Shown: positions 40,576-51,088 of the stretch, piece after piece
Position numbering within the stretch: the first letter of the stretch is position 1
Layout of the letters: the number at the start of each line of letters is the position of its first letter
NCBI GenBank assembly: GCA_945888525.1
Contig: CAMDAF010000003.1
Span: 1-64,000, forward strand
Reading direction: 5' to 3'
From: Chitinophaga pinensis
GTDB taxonomy: Bacteria; Bacteroidota; Bacteroidia; NS11-12g; UBA955
Length of the DNA: 64,000 bases
Position numbers and translations under genes: made by a program
The notes under the pieces: generated by a model
What the model saw: only the letters and a program-made list of their open reading frames with translations
The model's database searches: none
What the model was told of the DNA's origin: nothing

Positions 40576-41829
40576 TTATCTTAACTTTAATGTTATTATG
40601 CTCAAAACCGCGAGTAATATGCCTATAATCCAAAAGCGTATCACAATCTTGGCTTCGTGAAATCCTTTTTTCTGAAAATGGTGGTGAATAGGTGACATTA
40701 AAAACACACGTCTACCTTCTCCATATTTATTCTTTGTGTACTTAAAATAACTTACCTGTATAATTACACTTAGATTCTCTACCAAGAAAATTCCACAAAG
40801 TATTGGAATCAATAATTCTTTGCGCACAATAATGGCTAAAGCTGCTATAACACCTCCCAACATCAGGCTACCGGTATCGCCCATAAAAACTTGAGCTGGG
40901 TAACTGTTGTACCACAAAAACCCAATACAAGCTCCTACAAAGGCCCCAGCAAATACAAACAATTCGCCAAGGAATGGGATGTACATGATGTTCAAATAAT
41001 CGGCCAGCAAAATGTTTCCAGAAATAAAGGCAAACAAACCCAAGGTGGTACCAATAATTGCAGATGTTCCTGCCGCCAATCCATCGATTCCATCGGTTAT
41101 ATTGGCTCCATTCGAAACCGCAGTGATGATAAAAATCACCACCAAAACATAAACGATCCAAGCATACTTTGAACCCATGCCAAAGAAGTCGGAAATTTTG
41201 TGGTAATCAAATTCTGAAAACTTAAAAAACGGTATGGTTGTTTTTAAGGTTTTTTTATTTTGGTAGTATATCTTTTCTCCTTGAATAACGCGGGTCGACA
41301 AATGGGTGGTATCAATATTTAATTCAGCAATTTCCTTGGCCTTATAGTGCTCAGTGACCACAACGGCAGGGTTAAAATACAGCGTTAATCCAACCAATAA
41401 ACCAACAATAATTTGCCCCAATATTTTAAAACGACCAGACAATCCCTCTTTGTCTTTCTTAAAGACTTTAATGTAGTCGTCTATAAATCCAATTAAACCC
41501 GTTAATATGGTTACGGCTATCATCAGCAGCACATAAACATTGTTTAAGCGGGCCAACAACAAGGTAGGAATTAATATTGCCCCAAGCATAATTAAGCCGC
41601 CCATAGTTGGGGTGCCTTTTTTGGCTTCTTCACCTTGTAAACCTAAATCGCGGATGGTTTCAGAAACCTGCAATTTGTGCAAAGCATTTATAAGTCTTTT
41701 GCCAAATACAGCCGAAATGGTAAGCGATAAAATCATCGCCAATCCCATCCTAAAAGTCAGGTACTTCCAAACACCCAATCCCCAGATATCGGTGTGCTTG
41801 TCGAGGTATGTAAAAAAATGGTATAGCAT
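40576..41829 (-). CDS. mraY: phospho-N-acetylmuramoyl-pentapeptide-transferase
   Basis: [68 protein letters not shown]. Confidence 0.96.
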   Translation of the reverse strand: MLYHFFTYLDKHTDIWGLGVWKYLTFRMGLAMILSLTISAVFGKRLINALHKLQVSETIRDLGLQGEEAKKGTPTMGGLIMLGAILIPTLLLARLNNVYVLLMIAVTILTGLIGFIDDYIKVFKKDKEGLSGRFKILGQIIVGLLVGLTLYFNPAVVVTEHYKAKEIAELNIDTTHLSTRVIQGEKIYYQNKKTLKTTIPFFKFSEFDYHKISDFFGMGSKYAWIVYVLVVIFIITAVSNGANITDGIDGLAAGTSAIIGTTLGLFAFISGNILLADYLNIMYIPFLGELFVFAGAFVGACIGFLWYNSYPAQVFMGDTGSLMLGGVIAALAIIVRKELLIPILCGIFLVENLSVIIQVSYFKYTKNKYGEGRRVFLMSPIHHHFQKKGFHEAKIVIRFWIIGILLAVLSIITLKLR

Positions 41830-41833
41830 CTGT

Positions 41834-43294
41834 TTAATTCTCTTTAAAAATATCGATTAATATTTGCCTGTCGTCAAATGGGTGTTTGATGCCGTTAATG
41901 TCTTGATAGGTTTCGTGTCCTTTGCCAGCCAATAAAATAATGTCTTTGGATTTGCTCAACATCACCGCCGTTTTAATGGCTTCTTTACGGTCTGTAATTT
42001 TTAAAACCTTTTTATAATCCAACGGATCAACACCGCTCTGCATGTCTTCAATTATGGCACTTGGGTCTTCATTCCTAGGATTGTCGCTGGTAAATATCAC
42101 CTTATCACTCATACGAGCGGCGACTTTACCCATAACTGGTCTTTTTTCTTTGTCTCTATTACCACCGCATCCTGCAATGCTCAAAAGCTGCTCATTACCA
42201 GTTCTTATATGTTGAATTGTGCTCAATACATTATCCAATGCATCAGGGGTGTGCGCATAGTCAACAATGCCAATAATACCTTTAGGACTTCTATACACCT
42301 CAAATCTTCCATTTACCCGGCCTTGCTTAGACAAATGAGTAAGTATCTCAAAGCGGTCTATGCCCAGCAAGAATGCAGTGGCATAAACTGCCAATAAATT
42401 ATAAGCATTGAATTTTCCAATTAGGGCAAACCAAGTTTCTTCAGATTCTATTTTTAACAGTAGCCCTTCAAAATCGCTCTCTAGTATTTTGCAGGTAAAA
42501 TCTGCTGCCGATTGCAAAGCATAGGTATACCTTGCTGCAGGAGAATTTTGCAACATAATTTGTCCGTTTCGGTCGTCTTTATTTGTTAAGGCAAATGCAT
42601 CTACAGGCAGTTGATCAAAAAACTTTTTCTTTGCTTTGATGTAGTTGTCAAACGTTCCGTGGTAATCCAGGTGGTCGTGGGTTATGTTGGTGAACGCAGC
42701 TCCAGCAAAATGCAATCCGTTAATTCTTCCTTGCACTACCGCGTGGGAACTCACTTCCATAAAGCAATAAGCGCAACCTGCTTGCACCATTTCATCCATC
42801 AACGCATTTAAGCGAATTGGATCGGGCGTGGTATGGGTGCTGGTATAGGTTGTTTTTCCAATAATATATTCTACCGTACTTACAAGTCCGCAGGTATATC
42901 CCAAAGAGGTAAACAAGTTGTACAACATGGTACAAGTACTAGTCTTTCCATTGGTGCCGGTTACACCCACTAAAGTCATTTTATTTGATGGCAATTCATA
43001 AAATGCAGAGGCAAAATAGCCCACTGATTGTTGCACATCATCAACCAAAACATATGTTACATTTTCTTGTATATCCTTTGGCAATTCACTACAGACTATT
43101 GCGCTAGCGCCATCTGCAATCGCCTTAGGAATAAATTGATGGGCATCAATAGATGTTCCCTTCACAGCAAAAAACATTGCATCTTCGCTTACTTGACGTG
43201 AATCTAAAACCAAGTTCTTTACCAAAACATTGGCTGAGCCATGTATTTCTTTAATACCTGAATATTGGGCGATATCGTTTAGGTACTTACTCAT
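41834..43294 (-). CDS. murE: UDP-N-acetylmuramoyl-L-alanyl-D-glutamate--2,6-diaminopimelate ligase
   Basis: [22 protein letters not shown] motif (SDNPRNEDP), the signature of meso-DAP specificity. Confidence 0.95.
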   Translation of the reverse strand: MSKYLNDIAQYSGIKEIHGSANVLVKNLVLDSRQVSEDAMFFAVKGTSIDAHQFIPKAIADGASAIVCSELPKDIQENVTYVLVDDVQQSVGYFASAFYELPSNKMTLVGVTGTNGKTSTCTMLYNLFTSLGYTCGLVSTVEYIIGKTTYTSTHTTPDPIRLNALMDEMVQAGCAYCFMEVSSHAVVQGRINGLHFAGAAFTNITHDHLDYHGTFDNYIKAKKKFFDQLPVDAFALTNKDDRNGQIMLQNSPAARYTYALQSAADFTCKILESDFEGLLLKIESEETWFALIGKFNAYNLLAVYATAFLLGIDRFEILTHLSKQGRVNGRFEVYRSPKGIIGIVDYAHTPDALDNVLSTIQHIRTGNEQLLSIAGCGGNRDKEKRPVMGKVAARMSDKVIFTSDNPRNEDPSAIIEDMQSGVDPLDYKKVLKITDRKEAIKTAVMLSKSKDIILLAGKGHETYQDINGIKHPFDDRQILIDIFKEN

Positions 43295-45396
43295 GGATTT
43301 AATCTCAAATAAATAATATTACCCTTACTTGTGCGTGTACCCGCTGGGATGGATTGAAAACAAATACTTCCATATCCTTCAACGATGACTTTTACGCCGC
43401 GGTTTTCCAATAAATAGACAGCATCTTTTAAGCCCATGCCGACCACATCAGGAATCAAATTCACATCGGTGGTAATTTCTTTCAAATTCAAAGACTGCAC
43501 ACTTGGCGAACTTCTAACATACTCCGATTCAGCAGAACCAATAATTTGATGGCTGCTGATTCCAATATGGTTCAACACATATTTTATATCGCTTCTATTG
43601 CCATTTTTTACTTTAGGCATTGAAGGCGCTGCCAATCTCACAATTGGTTTGTGTAAAGAAATATTGGTGCTAAATACCTTATCGGCTATTTCTCTAAATA
43701 CAGGACCGGCTACAGTGCCTCCATAATAATCGCCTGCTGTGGGATCGTTTATAACCACTATGCAACTGTACTTCGGATTGTCTGCAGGAAAGTATCCTAC
43801 AAATGAAGCCTTGTGCGCACTCTTATCATATCCATTGCTTGAGGCCTTTTGTGCAGTGCCTGTTTTACCGGCAACTTTATAGGCCAAACCTTTTAGTCTA
43901 TTTCCGGTGCCATTTTCCACAACGCCTTCCAATAATTTCTTAAGCAGTTTAATGGTCTCTTCGCTACAGATTTTTTCGTTTAAAATACTGGTCTCGTTTT
44001 TTTGAATGATTTTTCCAAATTCTTTTACTTCCCTAACAATGAATGGCTTTACCATCGTTCCATTATTGGCTATTGTATTGTAAACCGATAATATTTGAAG
44101 TGCACTCAATTCCATTTCATAACCAATACTCATAAATGGTAAAGATGTGGTAGAACTCCATGTTTTATCTTTGGTGTTTTTAAGCAAAGGTTTTCTAGTC
44201 GATTTGATGTCAAAAGTCAAAGGTTTGTTTAAGCCCAGATTGAAGGCATATTGTAAAAATGCTTCCGGTCTGTTTTTAAAATATTTTTGAACCGACTTAG
44301 CAATCCCAACATTGCTGGAATTTTCGAAAGCATATTGAAAATTTATTTTTTTATATGGAGAACGATGCGAATCCACCATTTTCAAATCACCAAATGTGGT
44401 TGCACCCCATTCAATATCTATGGTGTCTTCTAATTTTATACTTTTACTTTCTAATAGCGCTAAAGCACTTACTAATTTAAAGGTACTTCCTGGATCACTA
44501 AATTCATTAACCGCATAATTCTCCGCTTCACTGCAAGTATTGTCTGCATTGCGTTTTAAATTGGCAATGGCTTTAACAGCACCCGTTTTAACTTCCATTA
44601 AAATGGCACATCCATGTGAAGCTTGGTTGGCCAACAAACACTGCTGAAGTGCATTTTCTGCTACGTCTTGTATGTTAATGTCAATGGTGGTATATACGTC
44701 AAAACCATTACGAGGCTCCATTTCTGAGCTGTTGTCTACAGGTTTCCAAACGCCTCCATATATTCTTTGCTCTAAACGTTTGCCTACGGTGCCCGACAGC
44801 ATTGAATCGTAAGAACCTTCTAATCCAATTTTAATGCCCGATTGATTGGTGTAACCTATGCTTCTCATCGCCAAATAACCAAAAGGTATTTCGCGTTTAA
44901 ACTTTTCAATTTTAATTAGACCCCCAATTTTATCTTTATCTACTTTAAAAATTGGCCACTCCGCTAGGTCTTTAACCGTCATGTAATCTACATCACGTTT
45001 AATTAGAAGATACCTTTCGCCCTTGTTTCTGGCTGCAAGTAAATAATTGCGCCATTCTAAATTTGTTCGGTCTGTAAATTTCAAAGCCAAATTATTGGCT
45101 AATATGTCGACATTGGCATTGAAGTATTCATTGGTAATGGTCTCAACCTTGGTATCCAATCGCAATTCATATTTAGGGATGCTGGTGGCCAACAAACTTC
45201 CATCTTCTGCATAAATATTCCCCCTTGATGCTTGAATCTCTCTCCATTTGGTGCTTTGAGCCAAACTGATGGCAGTGTATTTTCCCTTTTGAGTGAATTG
45301 CAAATTTACTATCTGCCATATTACAGCACATGCCAAAAGGATTACCATCAAAAAGGCAATCCATGATCTGAGCAATATGGCTTTCTTTAAATTCAC
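43291..45396 (-). CDS. ftsI: penicillin-binding protein / FtsI-type transpeptidase with one PASTA domain
   Basis: SxxK DPGSTFKLVSALAL, KTGTAQKA; C-terminal PASTA IPDVVGMGLKDAVYLLENRGVKVIVEG. Confidence 0.93.
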   Translation of the reverse strand: MNLKKAILLRSWIAFLMVILLACAVIWQIVNLQFTQKGKYTAISLAQSTKWREIQASRGNIYAEDGSLLATSIPKYELRLDTKVETITNEYFNANVDILANNLALKFTDRTNLEWRNYLLAARNKGERYLLIKRDVDYMTVKDLAEWPIFKVDKDKIGGLIKIEKFKREIPFGYLAMRSIGYTNQSGIKIGLEGSYDSMLSGTVGKRLEQRIYGGVWKPVDNSSEMEPRNGFDVYTTIDINIQDVAENALQQCLLANQASHGCAILMEVKTGAVKAIANLKRNADNTCSEAENYAVNEFSDPGSTFKLVSALALLESKSIKLEDTIDIEWGATTFGDLKMVDSHRSPYKKINFQYAFENSSNVGIAKSVQKYFKNRPEAFLQYAFNLGLNKPLTFDIKSTRKPLLKNTKDKTWSSTTSLPFMSIGYEMELSALQILSVYNTIANNGTMVKPFIVREVKEFGKIIQKNETSILNEKICSEETIKLLKKLLEGVVENGTGNRLKGLAYKVAGKTGTAQKASSNGYDKSAHKASFVGYFPADNPKYSCIVVINDPTAGDYYGGTVAGPVFREIADKVFSTNISLHKPIVRLAAPSMPKVKNGNRSDIKYVLNHIGISSHQIIGSAESEYVRSSPSVQSLNLKEITTDVNLIPDVVGMGLKDAVYLLENRGVKVIVEGYGSICFQSIPAGTRTSKGNIIYLRLNP

Positions 45397-45779
45397 TTTT
45401 TAACGTCTTTCTCTATAATCAATGGCGGGGTGCGCAATTCTTTAATTTCATCGGTGCTGAGGCGCTTGGCTACACTGCTTTGGTTGCTTTGTTTCATCAA
45501 ACTACTTTTTACACTGATGTACTCAGAACGCAATTCAGTTAATTCGTTTTTTAATTCTTCTTTCTCTCTTAAACTCTTTACATGAAAATGAGAAAGTGCT
45601 ATATAAACCACAATAATTCCAACCGCCATAAATATGGGTGGCATCAATTTACTCAAATTATCCTTGTCGATAAAAAAGGTGAAGTCGCTGGCTTTTTTAA
45701 GCATCTCATCAGCCTGCTCGTTCGCAGGACTTTCATGGCCTTTTTCAGGATTGATGGTATTGGGCTTAAACTGGTTCAA
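45393..45779 (-). CDS. ftsL: FtsL-like cell division protein
   Basis: Single TM followed by coiled-coil-like ELKNELTELRSEY; position between rsmH and ftsI. Confidence 0.7.
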   Translation of the reverse strand: MNQFKPNTINPEKGHESPANEQADEMLKKASDFTFFIDKDNLSKLMPPIFMAVGIIVVYIALSHFHVKSLREKEELKNELTELRSEYISVKSSLMKQSNQSSVAKRLSTDEIKELRTPPLIIEKDVKK

Positions 45780-46684
45780 ATCTTTTCTGCTATTCTTAAT
45801 TTTGCACTTCTCGACCTTCTATTTCTATCTATTTCTTCATCGCTGGGAATGATTGGCTTTTTAGTAAGAGATTTGAATAATTCTGTTTTATTTCCAAAAA
45901 AATCCTTCTCAACCTCCCCAGCTACATTTCCAGAATTGATAAAGTTTTTTACCATTCTGTCTTCCAATGAATGGTAACTCATTACCACCAAACGCCCACC
46001 TTTTTCTAAGACAGAAGCTGAATTTTCTAATAAGCTTTCTAAAGCTTTCATCTCTTCATTAACTTCTATGCGCAACGCCTGAAAAACCTGCGATAAGTAT
46101 TTGCTTTCTTCCTTTCCGGGGATACAATTGCGTATTGCATCTTTAAATTCATCGATGGTGGTGACTGGGTTAATTTTGCGCTTTGCGATGATCAACAAAA
46201 CCAATTTATACGCATTCCTTACCTCGCCATAGGTATTAAATACCCTTAGCAATTCTTTTTCAGAGTAAGTGTTCACTACATCGCTGGCTTTAAGTCCAGA
46301 TTTACGGTCCATACGCATGTCCAAGTCACCCCCTAAACGGTGCGCAAAACCTTTATCTGCCTCGTTTATCTGATGAGATGAAATACCCAAATCAGCCAAT
46401 ATACCATCAACTGGAAGCGCTTTTAAATACTGTAAAAATTGTTTGATGTATTTAAAGTTGTGGTTTATAAACACCAAGCGATCGTCGTCGGGCAAATTCC
46501 CAAGCGCATCCAAATCCTGATCAAATGCATACAACTTTCCTTTGGGGCCAAGATGCTTTAAAATTTCTTTGGAATGACCACCACCACCAAAGGTTACATC
46601 CACGTATAGACCGTCTTCTTTTATTTTAAGACCCTGAATGCACTCATTCAACATCACTGGCAAATGGTAGACTTCAGTTGTCAT
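45776..46684 (-). CDS. rsmH: 16S rRNA (cytosine(1402)-N(4))-methyltransferase
   Basis: HLPVMLNECIQGL, DVTFGGGGHSKEIL, GILADLGISSHQIN, MSYHSLEDRMVKNF. Confidence 0.96.
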   Translation of the reverse strand: MTTEVYHLPVMLNECIQGLKIKEDGLYVDVTFGGGGHSKEILKHLGPKGKLYAFDQDLDALGNLPDDDRLVFINHNFKYIKQFLQYLKALPVDGILADLGISSHQINEADKGFAHRLGGDLDMRMDRKSGLKASDVVNTYSEKELLRVFNTYGEVRNAYKLVLLIIAKRKINPVTTIDEFKDAIRNCIPGKEESKYLSQVFQALRIEVNEEMKALESLLENSASVLEKGGRLVVMSYHSLEDRMVKNFINSGNVAGEVEKDFFGNKTELFKSLTKKPIIPSDEEIDRNRRSRSAKLRIAEKI

Positions 46685-47162
46685 TGCTGTCGTTTTTTAA
46701 AGGGTTTTGCACAGGTGGATTATCCCCCATTAACTCTTCAGCCATCCTTGAAAATTCTTGGTCGTCGAACTTCAATTCTTCCTCGTAATGTTTCTTATCC
46801 CATATCTCTATTTTGTGGTTGTAACACGATACAATCACATCGCCTTTCAAAGAGGCATATTCAATCAAACTATTTGGAATGTTAATCCTGCTATTGGTAT
46901 CTATGGGAACGATGTTGGCACCATTGTTAAACTGACGGATAAACTTTCTGGCGGTTCGGTTAAAATCATTTAAAACCTGCAATTTTTCTGTTTCCATCGA
47001 CCAATCGGCAGACGTATATAAAACCAAACACTTTTCAAAACCTCTGTTGATCACCATTGCTTTGGCTTCTTTGTCTGGAATTTGCAAACGCAGCTTCGCC
47101 GGCAAGATAATTCTACCCTTGCTGTCAATTTTGCATTCAAACTCTCCGATAAACCGTGCCAT
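46674..47162 (-). CDS. mraZ: transcriptional regulator/division protein MraZ
   Basis: GEFECKIDSKGRIILPAKLR; head of dcw cluster. Confidence 0.93.
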   Translation of the reverse strand: MARFIGEFECKIDSKGRIILPAKLRLQIPDKEAKAMVINRGFEKCLVLYTSADWSMETEKLQVLNDFNRTARKFIRQFNNGANIVPIDTNSRINIPNSLIEYASLKGDVIVSCYNHKIEIWDKKHYEEELKFDDQEFSRMAEELMGDNPPVQNPLKNDSNDN

Positions 47163-47202
47163 TTAGATTCTGTAAATAATTTTGTAAAATAAAATCAAAA
47201 AA

Positions 47203-47232
47203 TCCACTTTTCTCCACTTTTCTCCACTTTGT
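47203..47232 (-). promoter_or_regulatory. putative MraZ operator: three direct repeats of AAAGTGGAGA-like boxes at 10-bp period
   Basis: Plus strand TCCACTTTTC TCCACTTTTC TCCACTTTGT; minus strand AAAGTGGAGA AAAGTGGAGA preceded by AAAGTGGA, 40-70 nt upstream of the mraZ ATG. Confidence 0.7.
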
Positions 47233-47355
47233 TGATAATTATTTTTTAAGTGCTATTCAAACTCTTGTAATTCAGTTGATTAGACCTAATTTTTTTGGTT
47301 CACATTTTTGGCTCATTTTATTTCAATTGGGCTAAAAAACCTCCCTCTAAGACTG

Positions 47356-47363
47356 TATTTTTG
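47356..47363 (+). promoter_or_regulatory. Bacteroidota -7 box TATTTTTG upstream of the putative OMP
   Basis: TATTTTTG-tgaa-ATG (47368). Confidence 0.5.
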
Positions 47364-47367
47364 TGAA

Positions 47368-48315
47368 ATGAAAAAAATTCTGTATATTATTCTGGTACTG
47401 TCTTTTATTGAAAAATTACCAGGGCAGGGTTGCAGTGATGCAGGAATTTGCACTTTAGGTTCTTCCCTTAAAAAGGACCAAACATTTGACCGTTTCTCTT
47501 TCGCTATCAACCAAAGTTTAGGCAGCGGTGAACAAAAGGTAAACGTATACAATACCCAAATTGAAATCAGTAAATCTGTATTTAAAAAAGCCCAGATACA
47601 ATTAAAACTTCCTTATATTTTTACACAAGGAAACTTGGCTAAGACCCAAGGATTGGGTGATATTAGCGCCAGTTTTACTTACCAATCTAATCAGAAAAAT
47701 GATTGGTCAATTAACTACACCTTTGGGTTCAAATTGGGTGTCAATGCAGCTGATAAAGCTTTTGAAATTCAATTGCCTGCCAACAACAGCATGATGATGG
47801 CTTTGCCTATGGTTTACCAAACCAGCTTAGGCACCCACGATATCCTCTTGGGAGCCGATGCGCGTTATAAAAGTGTTTGGCGTTTTGCTCTTGGTTTTCA
47901 AATGCCCTTAGTTCAAATTAACAAAAACAATTTTGAAAGCAGTTTGGCCCAATACACACCAAATACTTCCGCTTATTTTACTTCTAACAAACTTATGAGA
48001 AGACCAGATGCTTTGTTGCGCATAGACCGAAGTATTGCAATAAACAAACGCTTTCAAGCCAACGCAGGACTCATTGCAGTTTACCACCTTCTGCACGACA
48101 GGGTGTACAATGCCAGCAACACCGCCTCATATGCGGTGCATGGATCGAAAGGACTAACCCTCAACTTTGCTGTTAGTGGAACGTATGCCATCAACAAACA
48201 CTTCGAATTGAGCTGTCGATTTGCCCAACCACTCATAGTGCGCAAAACCAGACCAGAGGGACTCACACGCCATTATTTTATTGGACTTGAACTAAAATAC
48301 CGATTACCGTCTTAG
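47368..48315 (+). CDS. putative secreted/outer-membrane protein of unknown function
   Basis: Signal peptide MKKILYIILVLSFIEKLPGQG; beta-barrel-like; C-terminal HYFIGLELKYRLPS. Start set to MKKIL rather than the TTG at 47308. Confidence 0.6.
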   Translation: MKKILYIILVLSFIEKLPGQGCSDAGICTLGSSLKKDQTFDRFSFAINQSLGSGEQKVNVYNTQIEISKSVFKKAQIQLKLPYIFTQGNLAKTQGLGDISASFTYQSNQKNDWSINYTFGFKLGVNAADKAFEIQLPANNSMMMALPMVYQTSLGTHDILLGADARYKSVWRFALGFQMPLVQINKNNFESSLAQYTPNTSAYFTSNKLMRRPDALLRIDRSIAINKRFQANAGLIAVYHLLHDRVYNASNTASYAVHGSKGLTLNFAVSGTYAINKHFELSCRFAQPLIVRKTRPEGLTRHYFIGLELKYRLPS

Positions 48316-48402
48316 GAAAAACTGAAGTGCTTTTCATGCCAAAAATATGACTTGACAGTATGAAGAATATTTGATTAAATTTGTTGGCCTTTCGCCACAA
48401 CC

Positions 48403-48702
48403 ATGAAACCAATATATGATTACTACGGACTAATCATCAGTTTTAAACAAGAAGACAGCTTACCTATTCTGCTTATGGCTAATAGAGGCAGCTGCTGTAG
48501 CACTTTCAGCATTGGGTTTTCAGATGGTTTAATGGATGCGCCAAAACACATAAAAGGCGAAAATGAACTTGATGCCACAGACTTCAAGACGTTCACAATG
48601 TTAATCGAAAACAACAGCAGCGAAATCATCAAACTTTGGCTCGACATCTTCCTTTACGGCAAAGACCACGAAGTGGAGGTGATTAAGACAAAATTAGCAT
48701 AA
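48403..48702 (+). CDS. small hypothetical protein
   Basis: 99 aa ORF beginning MKPIYDYYGLIISFKQEDS, followed by a terminator-like hairpin. Confidence 0.5.
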   Translation: MKPIYDYYGLIISFKQEDSLPILLMANRGSCCSTFSIGFSDGLMDAPKHIKGENELDATDFKTFTMLIENNSSEIIKLWLDIFLYGKDHEVEVIKTKLA

Positions 48703-48703
48703 A

Positions 48704-48731
48704 AAAAGCCTCCCTTTCGAGAAGCTTTTTA
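48704..48731 (+). terminator. probable intrinsic terminator after the small hypothetical ORF
   Basis: aaaaagcctccctttcgagaagcttttt; AAAAGC/GCTTTT stem with mismatches and U-rich end. Confidence 0.5.
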
Positions 48732-48830
48732 AATAATATTTGTGATTGAGCAACAACAGCAAGAGGGCTGAGTTGAGTCGGAAATATTGAATGTTACCGA
48801 TACTAATAACCAATAACTATTAACTAATAA

Positions 48831-49970
48831 CTACTTCAAAATATCACGTGCAATAACAACACGTTGTATTTCACTGGTGCCTTCGTAGATTTGGGTAATC
48901 TTTGCATCGCGCATTAAACGCTCTACGTGGTACTCTTTTACGTAACCGTATCCACCGTGAACTTGAACCGCTTCAACCGTTGTTTTCATTGCTACTTCAC
49001 TGGCAAATAACTTAGCCATACTGCCAGCTCTGTTGTAATCCATATGTTGGTCTTTTAACCAAGCAGCTTTTAAACACAACATTCTAGCTGCTTCAATTTC
49101 AGTAGCCATATCAGCCAATTTGAATTGAATGGCTTGGTGGTTCATAATCTCTGTGCCAAATGCTTTTCTTTCTTTAGAATATTTAATAGCCAATTCATAA
49201 GCGCCGCTAGCAATACCTAATGCTTGAGCAGCAATACCAATACGTCCGCCAGTTAAGGTTTTCATGGCAAACTTAAATCCAAATCCATCTTCACCTATTC
49301 TGTTTGCTTTCGGAACTTTTACATCCGTAAACATTAATGAATGTGTATCACTTCCGCGAATACCCATTTTATCTTCTTTTTTTCCAACCACAAAACCATC
49401 CAGTCCACCCTCAACAATAAATGCATTGATGCCTTTATGACCAGCCTCAACATTCGTTTGTGCAATTACCAAGTAAATAGAAGCAGTTTTACCATTGGTA
49501 ATCCAATTCTTAGTACCGTTTAATAAGTAATAATCGCCCATGTCGATAGCAGTGGTTCTTTGTGAAGTAGCATCGCTACCAGCTTCTGGCTCACTTAAAC
49601 AAAATGCACCATGCACTTCGCCTTTCGCCAATGGAACCAAGTACTTCATTTTTTGTTCTTCTGAACCAAAGGTTTCCAAGCCCCAGCAAACCAATGAATT
49701 GTTTACAGACACTACCACAGAGGCAGAAGCATCTATCTTGCTCAGCTCTTCCATAGCCAATACATAACTTACTGTATCCATGCCGCTTCCCCCGTATTTA
49801 GGATCTACCATCATACCCAAAAAGCCCAATTCGCCTAACTTTTTAATTTGTTCAGCTGGAAATTCTTGGTTGTTGTCGCGCTCAATTACACCCGGTAATA
49901 ACTCGGTTTGTGCAAAGTCCCTAGCAGCTTGTTGTACTGCTAATTGTTCTTCTGTTAGTTCAAAATTCAT
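48831..49970 (-). CDS. acyl-CoA dehydrogenase
   Basis: GAFCLSEPEAGSDATSQRTTA, GGYGYVKEYHVERLMRDAKITQIYEGTSEIQRVVIAR. Confidence 0.95.
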   Translation of the reverse strand: MNFELTEEQLAVQQAARDFAQTELLPGVIERDNNQEFPAEQIKKLGELGFLGMMVDPKYGGSGMDTVSYVLAMEELSKIDASASVVVSVNNSLVCWGLETFGSEEQKMKYLVPLAKGEVHGAFCLSEPEAGSDATSQRTTAIDMGDYYLLNGTKNWITNGKTASIYLVIAQTNVEAGHKGINAFIVEGGLDGFVVGKKEDKMGIRGSDTHSLMFTDVKVPKANRIGEDGFGFKFAMKTLTGGRIGIAAQALGIASGAYELAIKYSKERKAFGTEIMNHQAIQFKLADMATEIEAARMLCLKAAWLKDQHMDYNRAGSMAKLFASEVAMKTTVEAVQVHGGYGYVKEYHVERLMRDAKITQIYEGTSEIQRVVIARDILK

Positions 49971-49978
49971 GACGGCCG

Positions 49979-49986
49979 CAAAAATA
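49979..49986 (-). promoter_or_regulatory. Bacteroidota -7 box TATTTTTG upstream of the acyl-CoA dehydrogenase
   Basis: Minus strand TATTTTTG-cggccgtc-ATG. Confidence 0.55.
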
Positions 49987-50081
49987 CATTGTTTCTAATT
50001 ACTATAAAAATTGTAAGCCACTGATTTTAATAAAAAATACATATTTACGTCAGTTTGACTTAAGGTTTCCGCCCAAACGTG

Positions 50082-50089
50082 TATTTTTG
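50082..50089 (+). promoter_or_regulatory. Bacteroidota -7 box TATTTTTG upstream of lplA
   Basis: Exact TAnnTTTG, 5 nt before ATG 50095. Confidence 0.55.
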
Positions 50090-50094
50090 CAGCA

Positions 50095-51087
50095 ATGCTC
50101 ATCATTCAAAACCCAAACAACGACCCATACTTTAACCTTGCTGCCGAAGAGTATTTACTTAAAGAATTTAACGAAAATATTTTTACCCTTTGGCGCAACG
50201 AAAACGCCATCATAGTTGGTAAGCATCAAAATACTTTGGCGGAAATTAACACCGATTATGTTCAAGCCAACGGTGTTAAAGTGGTTCGTCGCCTCTCAGG
50301 CGGTGGAGCTGTATTCCATGATATGGGAAATCTAAATTTTACCTTTATCACCAATGCCCAAACCGCCGACGATATAAAAATTGATTTTAAACAATATTGT
50401 ATTCCAATTATTGAAGTACTAAAAACTTTAGGTGTAAACGCAGAATTCTCTGGTCGCAACGACCTACTCATTGATGGCATGAAATTCAGTGGAAATGCCG
50501 AACACATTTACCACCAAAAGAAAAGAATCTTGCACCACGGAACACTTTTATTTACCAGCCAAATTGCCGACTTGTCTGCTGCCCTAAAGGTTAATCCGCT
50601 AAAGTTTCAAGACAAGGCCGTTAAATCGGTGCGCAGCCGCGTTACCAATATTAGCAGCCACTTGAAAACTGAATTGAGCGTTGATGGGTTTTACAAACTT
50701 ATAATCGACCACATGGCCGCTCAGTATTCTGATGTACAATTCTATACTTATACTGAAAAAGACATTGCAGCCATCGAACAATTGGCCAACGAAAAATACC
50801 GCAGCTGGGCATGGAATTTTGGTTACTCCCCAAAATACACCTTTGAAAAAATGTTAAAGTCTGAAGGTGGCAACATCGAGGTGTATTTATATGTTGAAAA
50901 AGGCATAATAGAAGAAGCGCGCTTTCACGGCGATTTCTTTAACATCAACGACAAAGAAGAAATCGAAAAAGCACTTAAAGGTTGTAAACATTTTAAAGCC
51001 GATATAGAAGGGGTTATTTCAAAATTTGATATCCCTAAATACTTCAACAATACCAGCGCCGAAGAACTTTTGGCCGGCATGTTCTAA
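50095..51087 (+). CDS. lplA: lipoate--protein ligase
   Basis: NPYFNLAAEEYLL, VRRLSGGGAVFHDMGNLNFTFI, SGNAEHIYHQKKRILHHGTLLF. Confidence 0.93.
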   Translation: MLIIQNPNNDPYFNLAAEEYLLKEFNENIFTLWRNENAIIVGKHQNTLAEINTDYVQANGVKVVRRLSGGGAVFHDMGNLNFTFITNAQTADDIKIDFKQYCIPIIEVLKTLGVNAEFSGRNDLLIDGMKFSGNAEHIYHQKKRILHHGTLLFTSQIADLSAALKVNPLKFQDKAVKSVRSRVTNISSHLKTELSVDGFYKLIIDHMAAQYSDVQFYTYTEKDIAAIEQLANEKYRSWAWNFGYSPKYTFEKMLKSEGGNIEVYLYVEKGIIEEARFHGDFFNINDKEEIEKALKGCKHFKADIEGVISKFDIPKYFNNTSAEELLAGMF

Positions 51088-51088
51088 A

